Shown piece after piece: positions 5,912 to 13,084 of a stretch of DNA of 42,306 nucleotides; the stretch's first letter is position 1; each line of letters begins with the position of its first letter. The notes beneath the pieces are model-generated. The model was not told the origin of the DNA. It saw only the letters and a list, made by a program, of their open reading frames with translations, and did no database searches. The DNA comes from a virus. The stretch is from IMG/VR virus record IMGVR_UViG_3300000228_000016, positions 1 through 42,306 of that record; one strand, written 5' to 3'. Both the position numbers and the translations under genes were made by a program.

Positions 5912-6528
5912 TGATGTTAAAAAATCTCAAGATCGAAACTAAAACAGTAAAATTTAAAGATCTTAAGTATGCACCTTATAATCCTAGAGTTTTTAGTGCT
6001 GATGAAGAATTAAAACTTACCAGAAGCTTTGAACAGTTTGGATATGTTCAGCCTATCATTGCTAATAAACAAACAATGCACGTAGTCGGTGGGAATCAAA
6101 GACTAAAAGTTTTAAAGAAAATGAACTTTATAGAAGGGTCAGTAGTCTTTGTTGATTTAGATTTAGAAAATGAAAAACTTTTGAATATTGCTTTAAATAA
6201 AGTAGGAGGTGTTTTTGATCTTGAAAAAGTAAAAGATATTTTTAATGACATTAGTTTAAAATCACCTGAAATGGATTTATCTTTGTCAGGATTTTTCTTT
6301 CCTGAAATAGAAAAAATCCAAGGTCTAGGAGAATTAAAAGTATCAAACTTTGAAGAAGAAGAAAGTGATGGATATTCAGGCGGAGAACATCCTAAAAGTG
6401 TAATGAATGTTAATATTACTGCACCAAATTCTTTTAAGTCTTATGATGAAGAGATTGAATTACAGCACACCTGTCCTAAGTGTGGATTTGAATTTGATGA
6501 TAATGATAATCAACCAGAGGAAGAATAA
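5908..6528 (+). CDS. ParB/Srx-fold N-terminal domain protein with C-terminal zinc ribbon
   Basis: 206 aa. The N-terminal 110 residues match the ParB/sulfiredoxin-like domain common in phages: LKYAPYNPR, then RSFEQFGYVQPII and VVGGNQRLKVLKK. The middle is helical, and the C-terminus holds HTCPKCGFEF, half of a zinc ribbon. In phages this domain often stands next to or is fused with DNA methyltransferases; here it is four genes upstream of the C5 methyltransferase. A role as a DNA-binding or NTP-hydrolysing accessory to DNA modification is plausible. Three ATG codons stand in a row at 5908-5916; the true start is one of them. Not a chromosome-partition ParB: it is short and no ParA is nearby. 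Confidence 0.8.
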   Translation: MMMLKNLKIETKTVKFKDLKYAPYNPRVFSADEELKLTRSFEQFGYVQPIIANKQTMHVVGGNQRLKVLKKMNFIEGSVVFVDLDLENEKLLNIALNKVGGVFDLEKVKDIFNDISLKSPEMDLSLSGFFFPEIEKIQGLGELKVSNFEEEESDGYSGGEHPKSVMNVNITAPNSFKSYDEEIELQHTCPKCGFEFDDNDNQPEEE

Positions 6529-6530
6529 TT

Positions 6531-6755
6531 ATGAAACAAGTTAAAATAGGAAAAGTTAAAGTAAAGCCAGTATTTGAAGAGATTGAGTACTGGATAAATG
6601 GCGAAAAATATTATCTAACAGCTATTGTTGTTGAATTTTTACCTGCTAACAATAAAGTTTACTTAAAGCTTAAAGTTAATAATCGGCTTAAATGTGATTA
6701 TGATACAAAAATAGTTTGTGATTATTTCAGAAGTTCAAGAGAGGATAATTTTTAA
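6531..6755 (+). CDS. Hypothetical protein, 74 aa
   Basis: ATG at 6531, 3 bases after the previous stop, with GAGGAAG upstream. Strand-rich and basic, perhaps a small beta-barrel. Its stop overlaps the next ATG by one base (TAATG). No family recognised; operon position links it to the modification genes. Confidence 0.7.
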   Translation: MKQVKIGKVKVKPVFEEIEYWINGEKYYLTAIVVEFLPANNKVYLKLKVNNRLKCDYDTKIVCDYFRSSREDNF

Positions 6756-7054
6756 TGTTTTTAGTTACATTACCTAATAACTCTTATAGAGAGTTTAACG
6801 ATTTTGAAGACGCAAAAAAAACAGCTATAGATCAATGTTTAAACTCAGGCGAAGAGATTAAAATATATCTTGCTTGTGAATCTGTTAAACCTGAGATTAA
6901 AGTCAAAGAATTTATTTTTTGGAAGCCTAAAGGCAATGTTTTACATGCAAACTCAGTTGGAACAATAATGAAAGATAACGCCTTACTTACAAACTCAGTT
7001 ATAGCAAATATAATTAAACCTATTGAAGATGATGATGATATGAGTCCTTTTTAA
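6755..7054 (+). CDS. Hypothetical protein, 99 aa
   Basis: ATG at 6755 with GAGAGG upstream. Alpha/beta appearance, ending in a run of acidic residues (EDDDDMSPF). TAATG overlap with the next gene. No family recognised. Confidence 0.7.
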   Translation: MFLVTLPNNSYREFNDFEDAKKTAIDQCLNSGEEIKIYLACESVKPEIKVKEFIFWKPKGNVLHANSVGTIMKDNALLTNSVIANIIKPIEDDDDMSPF

Positions 7055-7284
7055 TGAATGTAATTTTAGTAGATAAGAAAAATGTTAAACTAGGTGAACT
7101 TGATTTACATACTATTCCAAGAGTAGGGGAGTATTTACAGATACCTTTTAGAGCAGGATATTTAATCTATGATTCAATGGGTCGTGAATCAGTCACTTAT
7201 GAAGTTTTAACTATAGAACATAAAATACATAAACATCATGGTCAAGATATCATAATAAAGTTAGCAATCCTTAACTATGATTAA
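7054..7284 (+). CDS. Hypothetical beta-rich protein, 76 aa
   Basis: ATG at 7054 overlapping the previous stop. Alternating hydrophobic pattern, Pro/Gly turns (RVGEYLQIPF) and a His-rich segment (HKIHKHHG) suggest a small beta-barrel; similar small phage proteins of unknown role exist. Overlaps the methyltransferase start by eight bases. Confidence 0.7.
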   Translation: MNVILVDKKNVKLGELDLHTIPRVGEYLQIPFRAGYLIYDSMGRESVTYEVLTIEHKIHKHHGQDIIIKLAILNYD

Positions 7285-9466
7285 GCCTGAGTTTTATATC
7301 CCTACTATGCAAGAAATAGCTAATGTAAATCAAAACGGTTTTAAAGCTATAAGCACGTTCTCAGGAACAGGCGGATCATGTCTTGGATATAGAATGAGTG
7401 GATATAGTCTACTATGGGCTAATGAGTTTATTCCAGACGCTCAAACTTGCTATAAAATGAACCATAAAAATTCTATCCTTGATACTAGAGATATTAGGAT
7501 TATCCAACCCGATGATATTTTGAATAAATTAAAGCTAGATATTGGAGATATTGACTTGATGGATGGATCACCTCCTTGTTTTGAAAAGGACACTTTAATA
7601 ATGACATCAAAAGGCTTAAAGAAAATTCAAGATATTTCTTTAAATGATGAAGTACTAACTCATAATAATAGGTTTAAAAAAGTTATAGAGTTATTTAAAA
7701 AAGAATCAGAAACTATTAATATAATAAAAGTTTCTGGAATACCTGAGATAAAAGCTACTTCTGAACACCCTTTTTATGTTCGTGAATTTAAAAGAACATC
7801 AAAAACTATTGATAGTAAAAGAGTTAAGATGAAAAAATTTGATGTGCCGAAATGGATAAATGTAAGTGATTTAGAAAAAAATCATTATATAGGAATAGCT
7901 ATTAATAATAAATCTGAATTACCTTTATATGAAGGATTGGAATATAAAATAAATCAATCAGACACAACTATTATTAAAAATAATCTTTCTTTTGATAATC
8001 CTAACTTTTGGTGGATAGTTGGAAGATGGATAGGAGATGGATGGGTAAGAATTAAGCATTATGAAAATAAATCAAGTCGTTATGATGTAAAAATATGTTG
8101 TTCAAAAAAAGATAACGAGTTAAAGGAAATTACAGATAAATTAGAGGGTTTATATAAGTTCAATATATCTGAAAATAGAACAACCTACAGAGTAGAAATT
8201 TGTAATAAAGAACTAGCATATTTTTTAAGAACCTTTGGGACAAGTTGTTATGATAAAAGAATTGATGAAAAAATATTAAACTTGCCTGTGGATTTACTTA
8301 AATCTTTTCTTGATGGATATATAAGTGCTGATGGACATATTGAAAATATTAAAACAGGTACAGTTTTATATTCTTGTGCTTCAGCAAGTAAAGAGTTAAT
8401 TGTTGGATTAACCGCTTGTATTCATAAAGTTTATAAAACACACGTTAATTATCATCACTATAAAAGAAAAGGTACTCATAAAATCGAGGATAGAACTGTT
8501 AATGTTAATGATATTTTTTCCATCAGGTTTAAATTAACTAAAGACTTTAGAGATCAATCTTTTTATGAAAATGGATGTATATGGACACCTTTTAAAAGTA
8601 AACAGAATATAAACTGGAATGATTATGTTTACAACTTTGGTGTTGAAGAAGACGAATCTTATACTGTTTATAGCCTTATTGCCCATAATTGTGTTTCGTT
8701 CTCTGGAGCAGAGGGAAAAAAAGCTCAAACAAAATGGGGCGTTGTTAAAAAATATTCTACAGGAAAAAATAAACAGAGAACAGATGATTTATTTTTCCAA
8801 TACTCAAGACTATTAAAATATTTACAGCCTAAAGTTTTTGTTGCTGAAAATGTTGACGGATTGATTAAAAGTGATGCAAAAGGTTATTTTAATCTTATCT
8901 ACAAAGAGTTAACAGCATGTGGTTACAAAGTAAAAGCAAAGGTTTTAGATGCTCAGTATTTGGGAGTTCCACAAAGGCGTAAAAGATTAATTTTTATTGG
9001 AGTTAGAAACGATTTGAATATTGATATCGTATTTCCTGAACCATTGGATTATATATATAATTTTAAAGATGCTGTGAATAGCCTGTCAGATGATAGATCA
9101 GAATTTTTAAATATTAATCCCAATCTTACAGAAATGTATCATCTGACAGGCTATCAAGATAATTTCATGAAAGCAAGTCAAAAGATACATGGTAAAGATA
9201 GTTATTTCTCACATCGTAGGATGTCATGGGAGACACCGATTACTACTGTTACTCAAGGACGTGCTACTTTGTATCACCCTGATATCCCAAGAACACTAAC
9301 AATAAATGAAGTAAAAAGATGTTCTACCTTTCCTGATGATTTTATTTTAGTAGGAAATTTTACTAAAAAATGGGAACGAATCGGACGAGCTGTGCCTCCT
9401 ATTATGATGAGAGAAATCTCAAAAATTATTGCTGAAAAAATGCTAAGTAAGTTAAAAGGTTACTAA
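7277..9466 (+). CDS. DNA cytosine-C5 methyltransferase fold enzyme, intein-containing; candidate carboxymethyltransferase
   Basis: 729-aa precursor; removing the intein (residues 101-471) leaves 358 aa, normal for this family. Motif I FSGTGG (28-33), motif IV DGSPP joined after splicing to catalytic Cys472, ENV of motif VI, motif VIII PQRRKRLIFIG, motif IX RTLTINEVKRCSTFPDDF and motif X IGRAVPP are all present. In motif X the Asn of the usual IGNAVPP is Arg704 (codon CGA 9386-9388). C5 enzymes flip cytosine and transfer a group from an S-adenosyl cofactor. A positive charge at this cofactor-side position, together with the CmoA-like gene downstream, suggests carboxy-SAM as donor, giving 5-carboxymethylcytosine (inference). 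The target-recognition region is short, so the recognition site may be short. No paired restriction enzyme is visible. Confidence 0.93.
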   Translation: MIKPEFYIPTMQEIANVNQNGFKAISTFSGTGGSCLGYRMSGYSLLWANEFIPDAQTCYKMNHKNSILDTRDIRIIQPDDILNKLKLDIGDIDLMDGSPPCFEKDTLIMTSKGLKKIQDISLNDEVLTHNNRFKKVIELFKKESETINIIKVSGIPEIKATSEHPFYVREFKRTSKTIDSKRVKMKKFDVPKWINVSDLEKNHYIGIAINNKSELPLYEGLEYKINQSDTTIIKNNLSFDNPNFWWIVGRWIGDGWVRIKHYENKSSRYDVKICCSKKDNELKEITDKLEGLYKFNISENRTTYRVEICNKELAYFLRTFGTSCYDKRIDEKILNLPVDLLKSFLDGYISADGHIENIKTGTVLYSCASASKELIVGLTACIHKVYKTHVNYHHYKRKGTHKIEDRTVNVNDIFSIRFKLTKDFRDQSFYENGCIWTPFKSKQNINWNDYVYNFGVEEDESYTVYSLIAHNCVSFSGAEGKKAQTKWGVVKKYSTGKNKQRTDDLFFQYSRLLKYLQPKVFVAENVDGLIKSDAKGYFNLIYKELTACGYKVKAKVLDAQYLGVPQRRKRLIFIGVRNDLNIDIVFPEPLDYIYNFKDAVNSLSDDRSEFLNINPNLTEMYHLTGYQDNFMKASQKIHGKDSYFSHRRMSWETPITTVTQGRATLYHPDIPRTLTINEVKRCSTFPDDFILVGNFTKKWERIGRAVPPIMMREISKIIAEKMLSKLKGY
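7577..8689 (+). mobile_element. Intein with LAGLIDADG homing endonuclease, inserted at the catalytic Cys
   Basis: 371 aa from Cys1 (codon 7577-7579) to the final Asn (8687-8689). Block A starts CFEKDTLIMTSKGLKKI. Block B holds ATSEHPF (TxxHP). The C-terminal blocks read YTVYSLIAHN, followed by Cys as +1 extein residue. The middle carries two LAGLIDADG-type motifs: VGRWIGDGW and FLDGYISADG. Splicing joins DGSPP to CVSFSG, restoring the catalytic PPC motif. Both LAGLIDADG acidic residues are kept, so the endonuclease may be active and the element mobile. The reading frame is open throughout. Confidence 0.93.
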
Positions 9467-9468
9467 AA

Positions 9469-9843
9469 ATGTCAATGTTATTCCTTCCAAGACAAATAGA
9501 AGACACAGGTCTGACTTTTAAAATAGGAAAAATTATCCATTTTCTTGAGGTTAACTGTAGAAATTTTCCTGAAGAAATTTTTACAAAATCATATAAGTTA
9601 GGTAAAGGAAATGATTATTTAATCAAAGTTTTTATTCCAGTAGAACATATTGTTGAAATTCCAGATCAAAGTAGAGACAGAAGACTTAAAGAGTTTTTAG
9701 ATTCCCTCGGTCAAACAATAATGAAAAATATCTCTAATGAATATACTTATTCAAAACATGATCTTACCACTGGAGAATTAGATGAGTACGAGGATTTTAT
9801 GTTATTTAGAATTTTTGTTACCAAGAAGTTTATAATCTTATGA
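9469..9843 (+). CDS. Hypothetical protein, 124 aa, between methyltransferase and PP-loop enzyme
   Basis: ATG at 9469, two bases after the methyltransferase stop; the stop TGA (9841-9843) overlaps the next ATG. Alpha/beta in appearance with a hydrophobic C-terminal strand; no cysteine motif, no membrane helix, no family recognised. Its place between two putative modification enzymes makes it a candidate accessory subunit, for example for substrate delivery; this rests on context alone. Confidence 0.7.
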   Translation: MSMLFLPRQIEDTGLTFKIGKIIHFLEVNCRNFPEEIFTKSYKLGKGNDYLIKVFIPVEHIVEIPDQSRDRRLKEFLDSLGQTIMKNISNEYTYSKHDLTTGELDEYEDFMLFRIFVTKKFIIL

Positions 9844-10691
9844 TGTTAAAGTCAGTTACTCCCAAAGGTTACGAAGCTATAAGAAAGTTAATGATAAAAA
9901 GGGTAGAAGAAATAGATCCTAATCATAATACAGCAATAGCATTAAGTGGCGGAGTTGATTCTACTGCTATATTATTTGCATTTTTAGAAAGTGGACGTAA
10001 GCCTGACTGTTATACTTTTAGACTTACTAACTATAAATCAGATGACTATAAATCTGCCAAGCTTTTATGTAAAGCATTTGGATTAAAATTCCATGAAATA
10101 CTTGTACCATCTGATGTGGAAAGCATTGTTAATGATATTGTTGAGATATTGCCTTATTGTGCTTATGTGAGAAAAACAATTATTCAGTGCATGATCCCCT
10201 GGTTATATATTTATCCAAAATTAGAGCAGGATCAAATAGTTTGCGGTTTCAAAGCTGATGATTTATTTCAAACATTCAAAGATTCACAGATGGACTTAAG
10301 AAAATACGGTGAGGAAAAAATACGAGAAACAACAAGATCAGGTTCTCATAATGAATGGACTGATGAAACATCTGTTTTTAATATTATGAAATTTGCCAGT
10401 CATTTTAATAAAAAATGTATAGATTTTTATTTTGACAAAGATATTATAAACGAGTTTTTAGATTATGAAATCCAAGCACTTCATAAACCTTTTGAAAAAG
10501 CTTTTTTAGTTGGAGCATTTAGTGACTATTTCCAAAAAGGCAGTTTCTATAGAAAAAGGAGTAATTATCAAATAAACTCAAGATTGAGAGAAGCCCATGA
10601 GAGACTGCTTAAATCTGAATATAACATCAATGATTCTAAAGCAGTAATAGGTATATACAATAGCATAGCAAGAAAGATGGAGTTAATATGA
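9840..10691 (+). CDS. Asparagine-synthetase-like PP-loop ATP pyrophosphatase, candidate DNA-base amidase-forming enzyme
   Basis: 283 aa. The PP-loop SGGVDST (residues 36-42) binds the pyrophosphate of ATP. The segment QIVCGFKADDLF (133-143) matches the pattern of asparagine synthetase C-terminal domains (G-x-(G/A)-D-E-L-F), and a KPFEKAFL segment near 220 fits the later conserved region. Asparagine synthetases adenylate a carboxylate and replace AMP with ammonia. The N-terminal glutaminase domain is missing, so ammonia or another amine must come from elsewhere. Between the C5 methyltransferase and the CmoA-like gene, it could adenylate and amidate a carboxymethyl group on cytosine (inference). 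Other PP-loop families (QueC, PAPS reductase, TilS) fit less well. Overlaps both neighbours by four bases. Confidence 0.85.
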   Translation: MMLKSVTPKGYEAIRKLMIKRVEEIDPNHNTAIALSGGVDSTAILFAFLESGRKPDCYTFRLTNYKSDDYKSAKLLCKAFGLKFHEILVPSDVESIVNDIVEILPYCAYVRKTIIQCMIPWLYIYPKLEQDQIVCGFKADDLFQTFKDSQMDLRKYGEEKIRETTRSGSHNEWTDETSVFNIMKFASHFNKKCIDFYFDKDIINEFLDYEIQALHKPFEKAFLVGAFSDYFQKGSFYRKRSNYQINSRLREAHERLLKSEYNINDSKAVIGIYNSIARKMELI

Positions 10692-11242
10692 TTACTGTAA
10701 TAACAGGTACAATGTTCTCAGGAAAAACTACTGAACTATTACAACAGATAAACCTAGCAAAAAAAAGAATTGTTCTTAAAGATTCCGATCAAGATATAAA
10801 AATATTTAAGCCTAGTTTTGATAATAGATATAAAGAAAACTATATTGTTACTCACGATAAAAAAGAGATTGAAGCTGTACCTGTACGTAATGCTATTGAT
10901 ATATTAAAGCACTGTGATACTTTTACAAATGATTATGTTTTTATAGATGAAGCCCAGTTCTTTAAAAAAGATATTGTTACTGTCGCTCTAAGATTAAGTA
11001 ACATGGTTAATAATGTTATGCTTGTTTGTCTGGAACATGATTATCTACATAGACCGTTTGGATATAGTAATAAGTTGATGAAAATAGCTGATGAAATAAT
11101 CATAAAAGAAATTAACTGTATGACCCCTGATTGCAAAAATAAAGCTACTCACAATAAAAGATTGATAAACGACAAAGTACAATTCTATCTAGGCTCTGAT
11201 AAACAATATCAAGCAGTCTGTGAGGAGCATTATGACCATTGA
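10688..11242 (+). CDS. tdk: Thymidine kinase (TK1 type)
   Basis: 184 aa. Phosphorylates thymidine to dTMP with ATP. P-loop GTMFSGKT (residues 7-14), FIDEAQFF (Walker B, about residues 84-91), and a C-terminal zinc site with CMTPDC plus a later C-x2-H. This is the full TK1 order, slightly shorter than the bacterial norm. The substrate-binding loop near the C-terminus (IGSDKQYQAVC-like) is present. ATGA overlap with the PP-loop enzyme puts it in the same operon; it would supply pyrimidine nucleotides for phage DNA. Confidence 0.93.
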   Translation: MITVITGTMFSGKTTELLQQINLAKKRIVLKDSDQDIKIFKPSFDNRYKENYIVTHDKKEIEAVPVRNAIDILKHCDTFTNDYVFIDEAQFFKKDIVTVALRLSNMVNNVMLVCLEHDYLHRPFGYSNKLMKIADEIIIKEINCMTPDCKNKATHNKRLINDKVQFYLGSDKQYQAVCEEHYDH

Positions 11243-11297
11243 TTACGATACTATGATAATGATTTTCTTTCTTGCTTTAATATTATTTTTGGATTAA
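11232..11297 (+). CDS. Tiny hydrophobic peptide, 21 aa
   Basis: ATG at 11232 overlapping the thymidine kinase end, with GAGGAG at 11222-11227 at good spacing. A short acidic start then one hydrophobic helix of about 13 residues. The good ribosome site is the main support. Confidence 0.45.
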   Translation: MTIDYDTMIMIFFLALILFLD

Positions 11298-11303
11298 TTA
11301 TAA

Positions 11304-11465
11304 ATGACAGAAATTATTGTGGTTATTATTAATATTTTGTTCATAGCTTATTTTTTAAGTGGTGGAAGTGGAATAGTAGAATATGACTTTATTATGATGA
11401 TTATTTATCTTTTACTTATGTCTTATTTTGTCACTGGTGGAAATCGAGCAGTTGACGATGACTAA
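11304..11465 (+). CDS. Small two-helix membrane protein with internal repeat, 53 aa
   Basis: ATG at 11304. Two hydrophobic helices, each followed by a similar segment: YFLSGGSGIVEYD and YFVTGGNRAVDDD. The protein is thus a tandem duplication of a helix plus a YFxxGGxxxV loop. Its end overlaps the CmoA-like start by eight bases, suggesting coupled translation. No family recognised; a holin-like or membrane-modifying role is possible but unproven. Confidence 0.55.
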   Translation: MTEIIVVIINILFIAYFLSGGSGIVEYDFIMMIIYLLLMSYFVTGGNRAVDDD

Positions 11466-12165
11466 AAAAACAAGTGTTGGACATTTACCTGTTCAAGAGA
11501 AATGGGAATTTGATAAAACAGTTACAGAATGTTTTGATGATATGCTTGAAAGATCTATACCTCAGTATGCTCTCATGCGTTCCTTAGTAAACGATTTAGT
11601 AAAAAGCTTTTATTATCCTAGAATAAGAATTTTAGACTTAGGAAGCTCAAAAGGTGGATCAATAGAAAGCTTAGTTAATGATCTTGACGCTCAGTTTATT
11701 TTATCGGAAGTTTCTAAACCTATGATTGAAGTTTTAGAGAATAAATTCCCTAATAAAGAAAAAGTAAAAATTATTACCGATGATATTAGAGAAAAATTTC
11801 CTTATTGTAATGCTAATATTACTTTATCTATCCTTACTATTCAGTTTATACCGATTGAGTATAGACAAGATATCATTCAAAGAATTTATGACAATCTCTC
11901 ATTCGGTGGAGTTTTTATATTTGTAGAAAAAGTACTTGGAAGTAATGCCTTGATTAATAAGACTTTAAATGATAACTATTATAATATGAAGTCCATAAAT
12001 GGTTATTCAGAAGAGGATATCCAAAGAAAGAAACTAGCTTTAGAAGGTGTTCTCGTTCCAGTAACAGCAAAATGGAATGAGAACTTATTAGAACAAGCAG
12101 GGTTTAGAAATGTCGATGTATTTTACCGCTGTCTGTGCTTTTCAGGATGGATAGCAATAAAATGA
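11458..12165 (+). CDS. CmoA-like carboxy-S-adenosylmethionine synthase
   Basis: 235 aa from ATG 11458; a TTG at 11428 without ribosome site is less likely. It follows E. coli CmoA along most of its length: WEFDKTVTECFDDMLERSIP near the start, motif I LDLGSSKGGS (59-68), ILTIQFIP (125-132), NGYSEEDIQRKK (181-192) and a CFSGWIAIK end. CmoA converts SAM and prephenate to carboxy-SAM, normally for tRNA wobble uridine modification by CmoB. As I recall, Arg199 of E. coli CmoA holds the carboxylate; the aligned residue here is Lys192, keeping the charge. No CmoB is present, so the product probably feeds another enzyme, most likely the C5 methyltransferase in the same operon (inference). The alternative is an ordinary methyltransferase of this branch. 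Confidence 0.85.
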   Translation: MTKKTSVGHLPVQEKWEFDKTVTECFDDMLERSIPQYALMRSLVNDLVKSFYYPRIRILDLGSSKGGSIESLVNDLDAQFILSEVSKPMIEVLENKFPNKEKVKIITDDIREKFPYCNANITLSILTIQFIPIEYRQDIIQRIYDNLSFGGVFIFVEKVLGSNALINKTLNDNYYNMKSINGYSEEDIQRKKLALEGVLVPVTAKWNENLLEQAGFRNVDVFYRCLCFSGWIAIK

Positions 12166-12449
12166 GTGAAATAGAATTTAAAATAGGTGATATTATCATC
12201 CATAAAAAGCCTTATGATGGAGAAGCTCCTTATAAAATAATATCCGAAAAAGATAAACATAACTTTTATAAGTGCATGCCTTTAAATACAGATAATTTTT
12301 TATTTGATGATGATTCAGTGACTTGGTTAGCTCATTATCAAGAACTTGAGTGTTATGAGAAGATAGTAAACTTTAATTTATGGTTATATCATAATAAGCA
12401 AAAGATACTTACAAAGCTTGATAGATGGCATTTAGAGAGATGTTATTAA
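12162..12449 (+). CDS. Hypothetical protein, 95 aa
   Basis: ATG at 12162 overlaps the previous stop (ATGA); upstream in-frame GTG and ATG codons exist but lack ribosome sites. Begins with a beta-rich segment (FKIGDIIIHKK) typical of small SH3-like barrels, ends in a Trp-rich helix. No family recognised. Confidence 0.65.
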   Translation: MSEIEFKIGDIIIHKKPYDGEAPYKIISEKDKHNFYKCMPLNTDNFLFDDDSVTWLAHYQELECYEKIVNFNLWLYHNKQKILTKLDRWHLERCY

Positions 12450-12453
12450 ATAA

Positions 12454-12708
12454 ATGAATAAAGATATTTTAGGAAAGAGCATTTGGATTAAAGAACCTGT
12501 GGATATTTCAAAAAAAAGAGAAGAGAATAAAAACGGATGGTTTACATCAATAGCTGATTGTAACACTTGCTCTAAGCCTACTGTTAATGTTCATAATGAT
12601 ATAAATTTCACAAGTTTTGAATGTCCATATTGTGATGGTAAACAGATTATCCATCATTTATTAATGTTTAATATTTTTATAGGTGTCCTATATGTCAGAA
12701 GAAAATAA
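12454..12708 (+). CDS. Zinc-ribbon protein, 84 aa
   Basis: ATG at 12454. Two C-x2-C knuckles (CNTC and CPYC, about 20 residues apart) make a zinc ribbon, followed by a short hydrophobic segment. Overlaps the start of the small terminase. Its position at the boundary with the packaging genes would suit a DNA-binding or transcription role; unproven. Confidence 0.65.
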   Translation: MNKDILGKSIWIKEPVDISKKREENKNGWFTSIADCNTCSKPTVNVHNDINFTSFECPYCDGKQIIHHLLMFNIFIGVLYVRRK

Positions 12709-13084
12709 AATAAAAAATCCCAAAGGAGCAGGGAGAAAAAAAAAGACCATTGACTGGACAGTATTTGATACTTTGGTAAGTCTTCAATGCACTCTAAGAG
12801 AATGTTCAGATCACTTAGGTATAGATGAAGACACTATAATGGCAATAGTTAAACGTGAAAAAAAAGAAACTTTTAAAGAATATTCAAGCCGTTTTACTTC
12901 AAAATTAAAAATATCCTTAAGACGTGAAATAATTGATCTAGCTATAAATCAAAAAGATAAAGGGACACTTTTCTTTTTATCAAAACAATACTTAGGCTTT
13001 TCAGATAAAGTAGAAATTGGGGGAAGTTCTGATAAGAAACCTTTACGAATAAAATTTGTTAAAAATGCCAAAAACAAAAAGTAA
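12692..13084 (+). CDS. terS: Terminase small subunit
   Basis: 130 aa. The basic GAGRKKKTIDW start followed by a helix-turn-helix (LQCTLRECSDHLGIDEDTI, about residues 30-50) is characteristic of phage small terminases, which recognise the packaging site and recruit the large subunit. AGGTG at 12681-12685 supports ATG 12692 over GTG 12683. The end overlaps the large subunit by 20 bases, the usual gene order. Confidence 0.85.
   Translation: MSEENKIKNPKGAGRKKKTIDWTVFDTLVSLQCTLRECSDHLGIDEDTIMAIVKREKKETFKEYSSRFTSKLKISLRREIIDLAINQKDKGTLFFLSKQYLGFSDKVEIGGSSDKKPLRIKFVKNAKNKK

Noticed and set aside
7577-8689. Free-standing homing endonuclease or group I intron in the methyltransferase
   Set aside because: The frame is continuous, starts with Cys and ends with His-Asn before Cys, with TxxHP present: an intein, not an intron.
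8534-8816. Open frames in other frames across the intein end
   Set aside because: The methyltransferase/intein frame is continuous with all splicing blocks; the others lack start signals.
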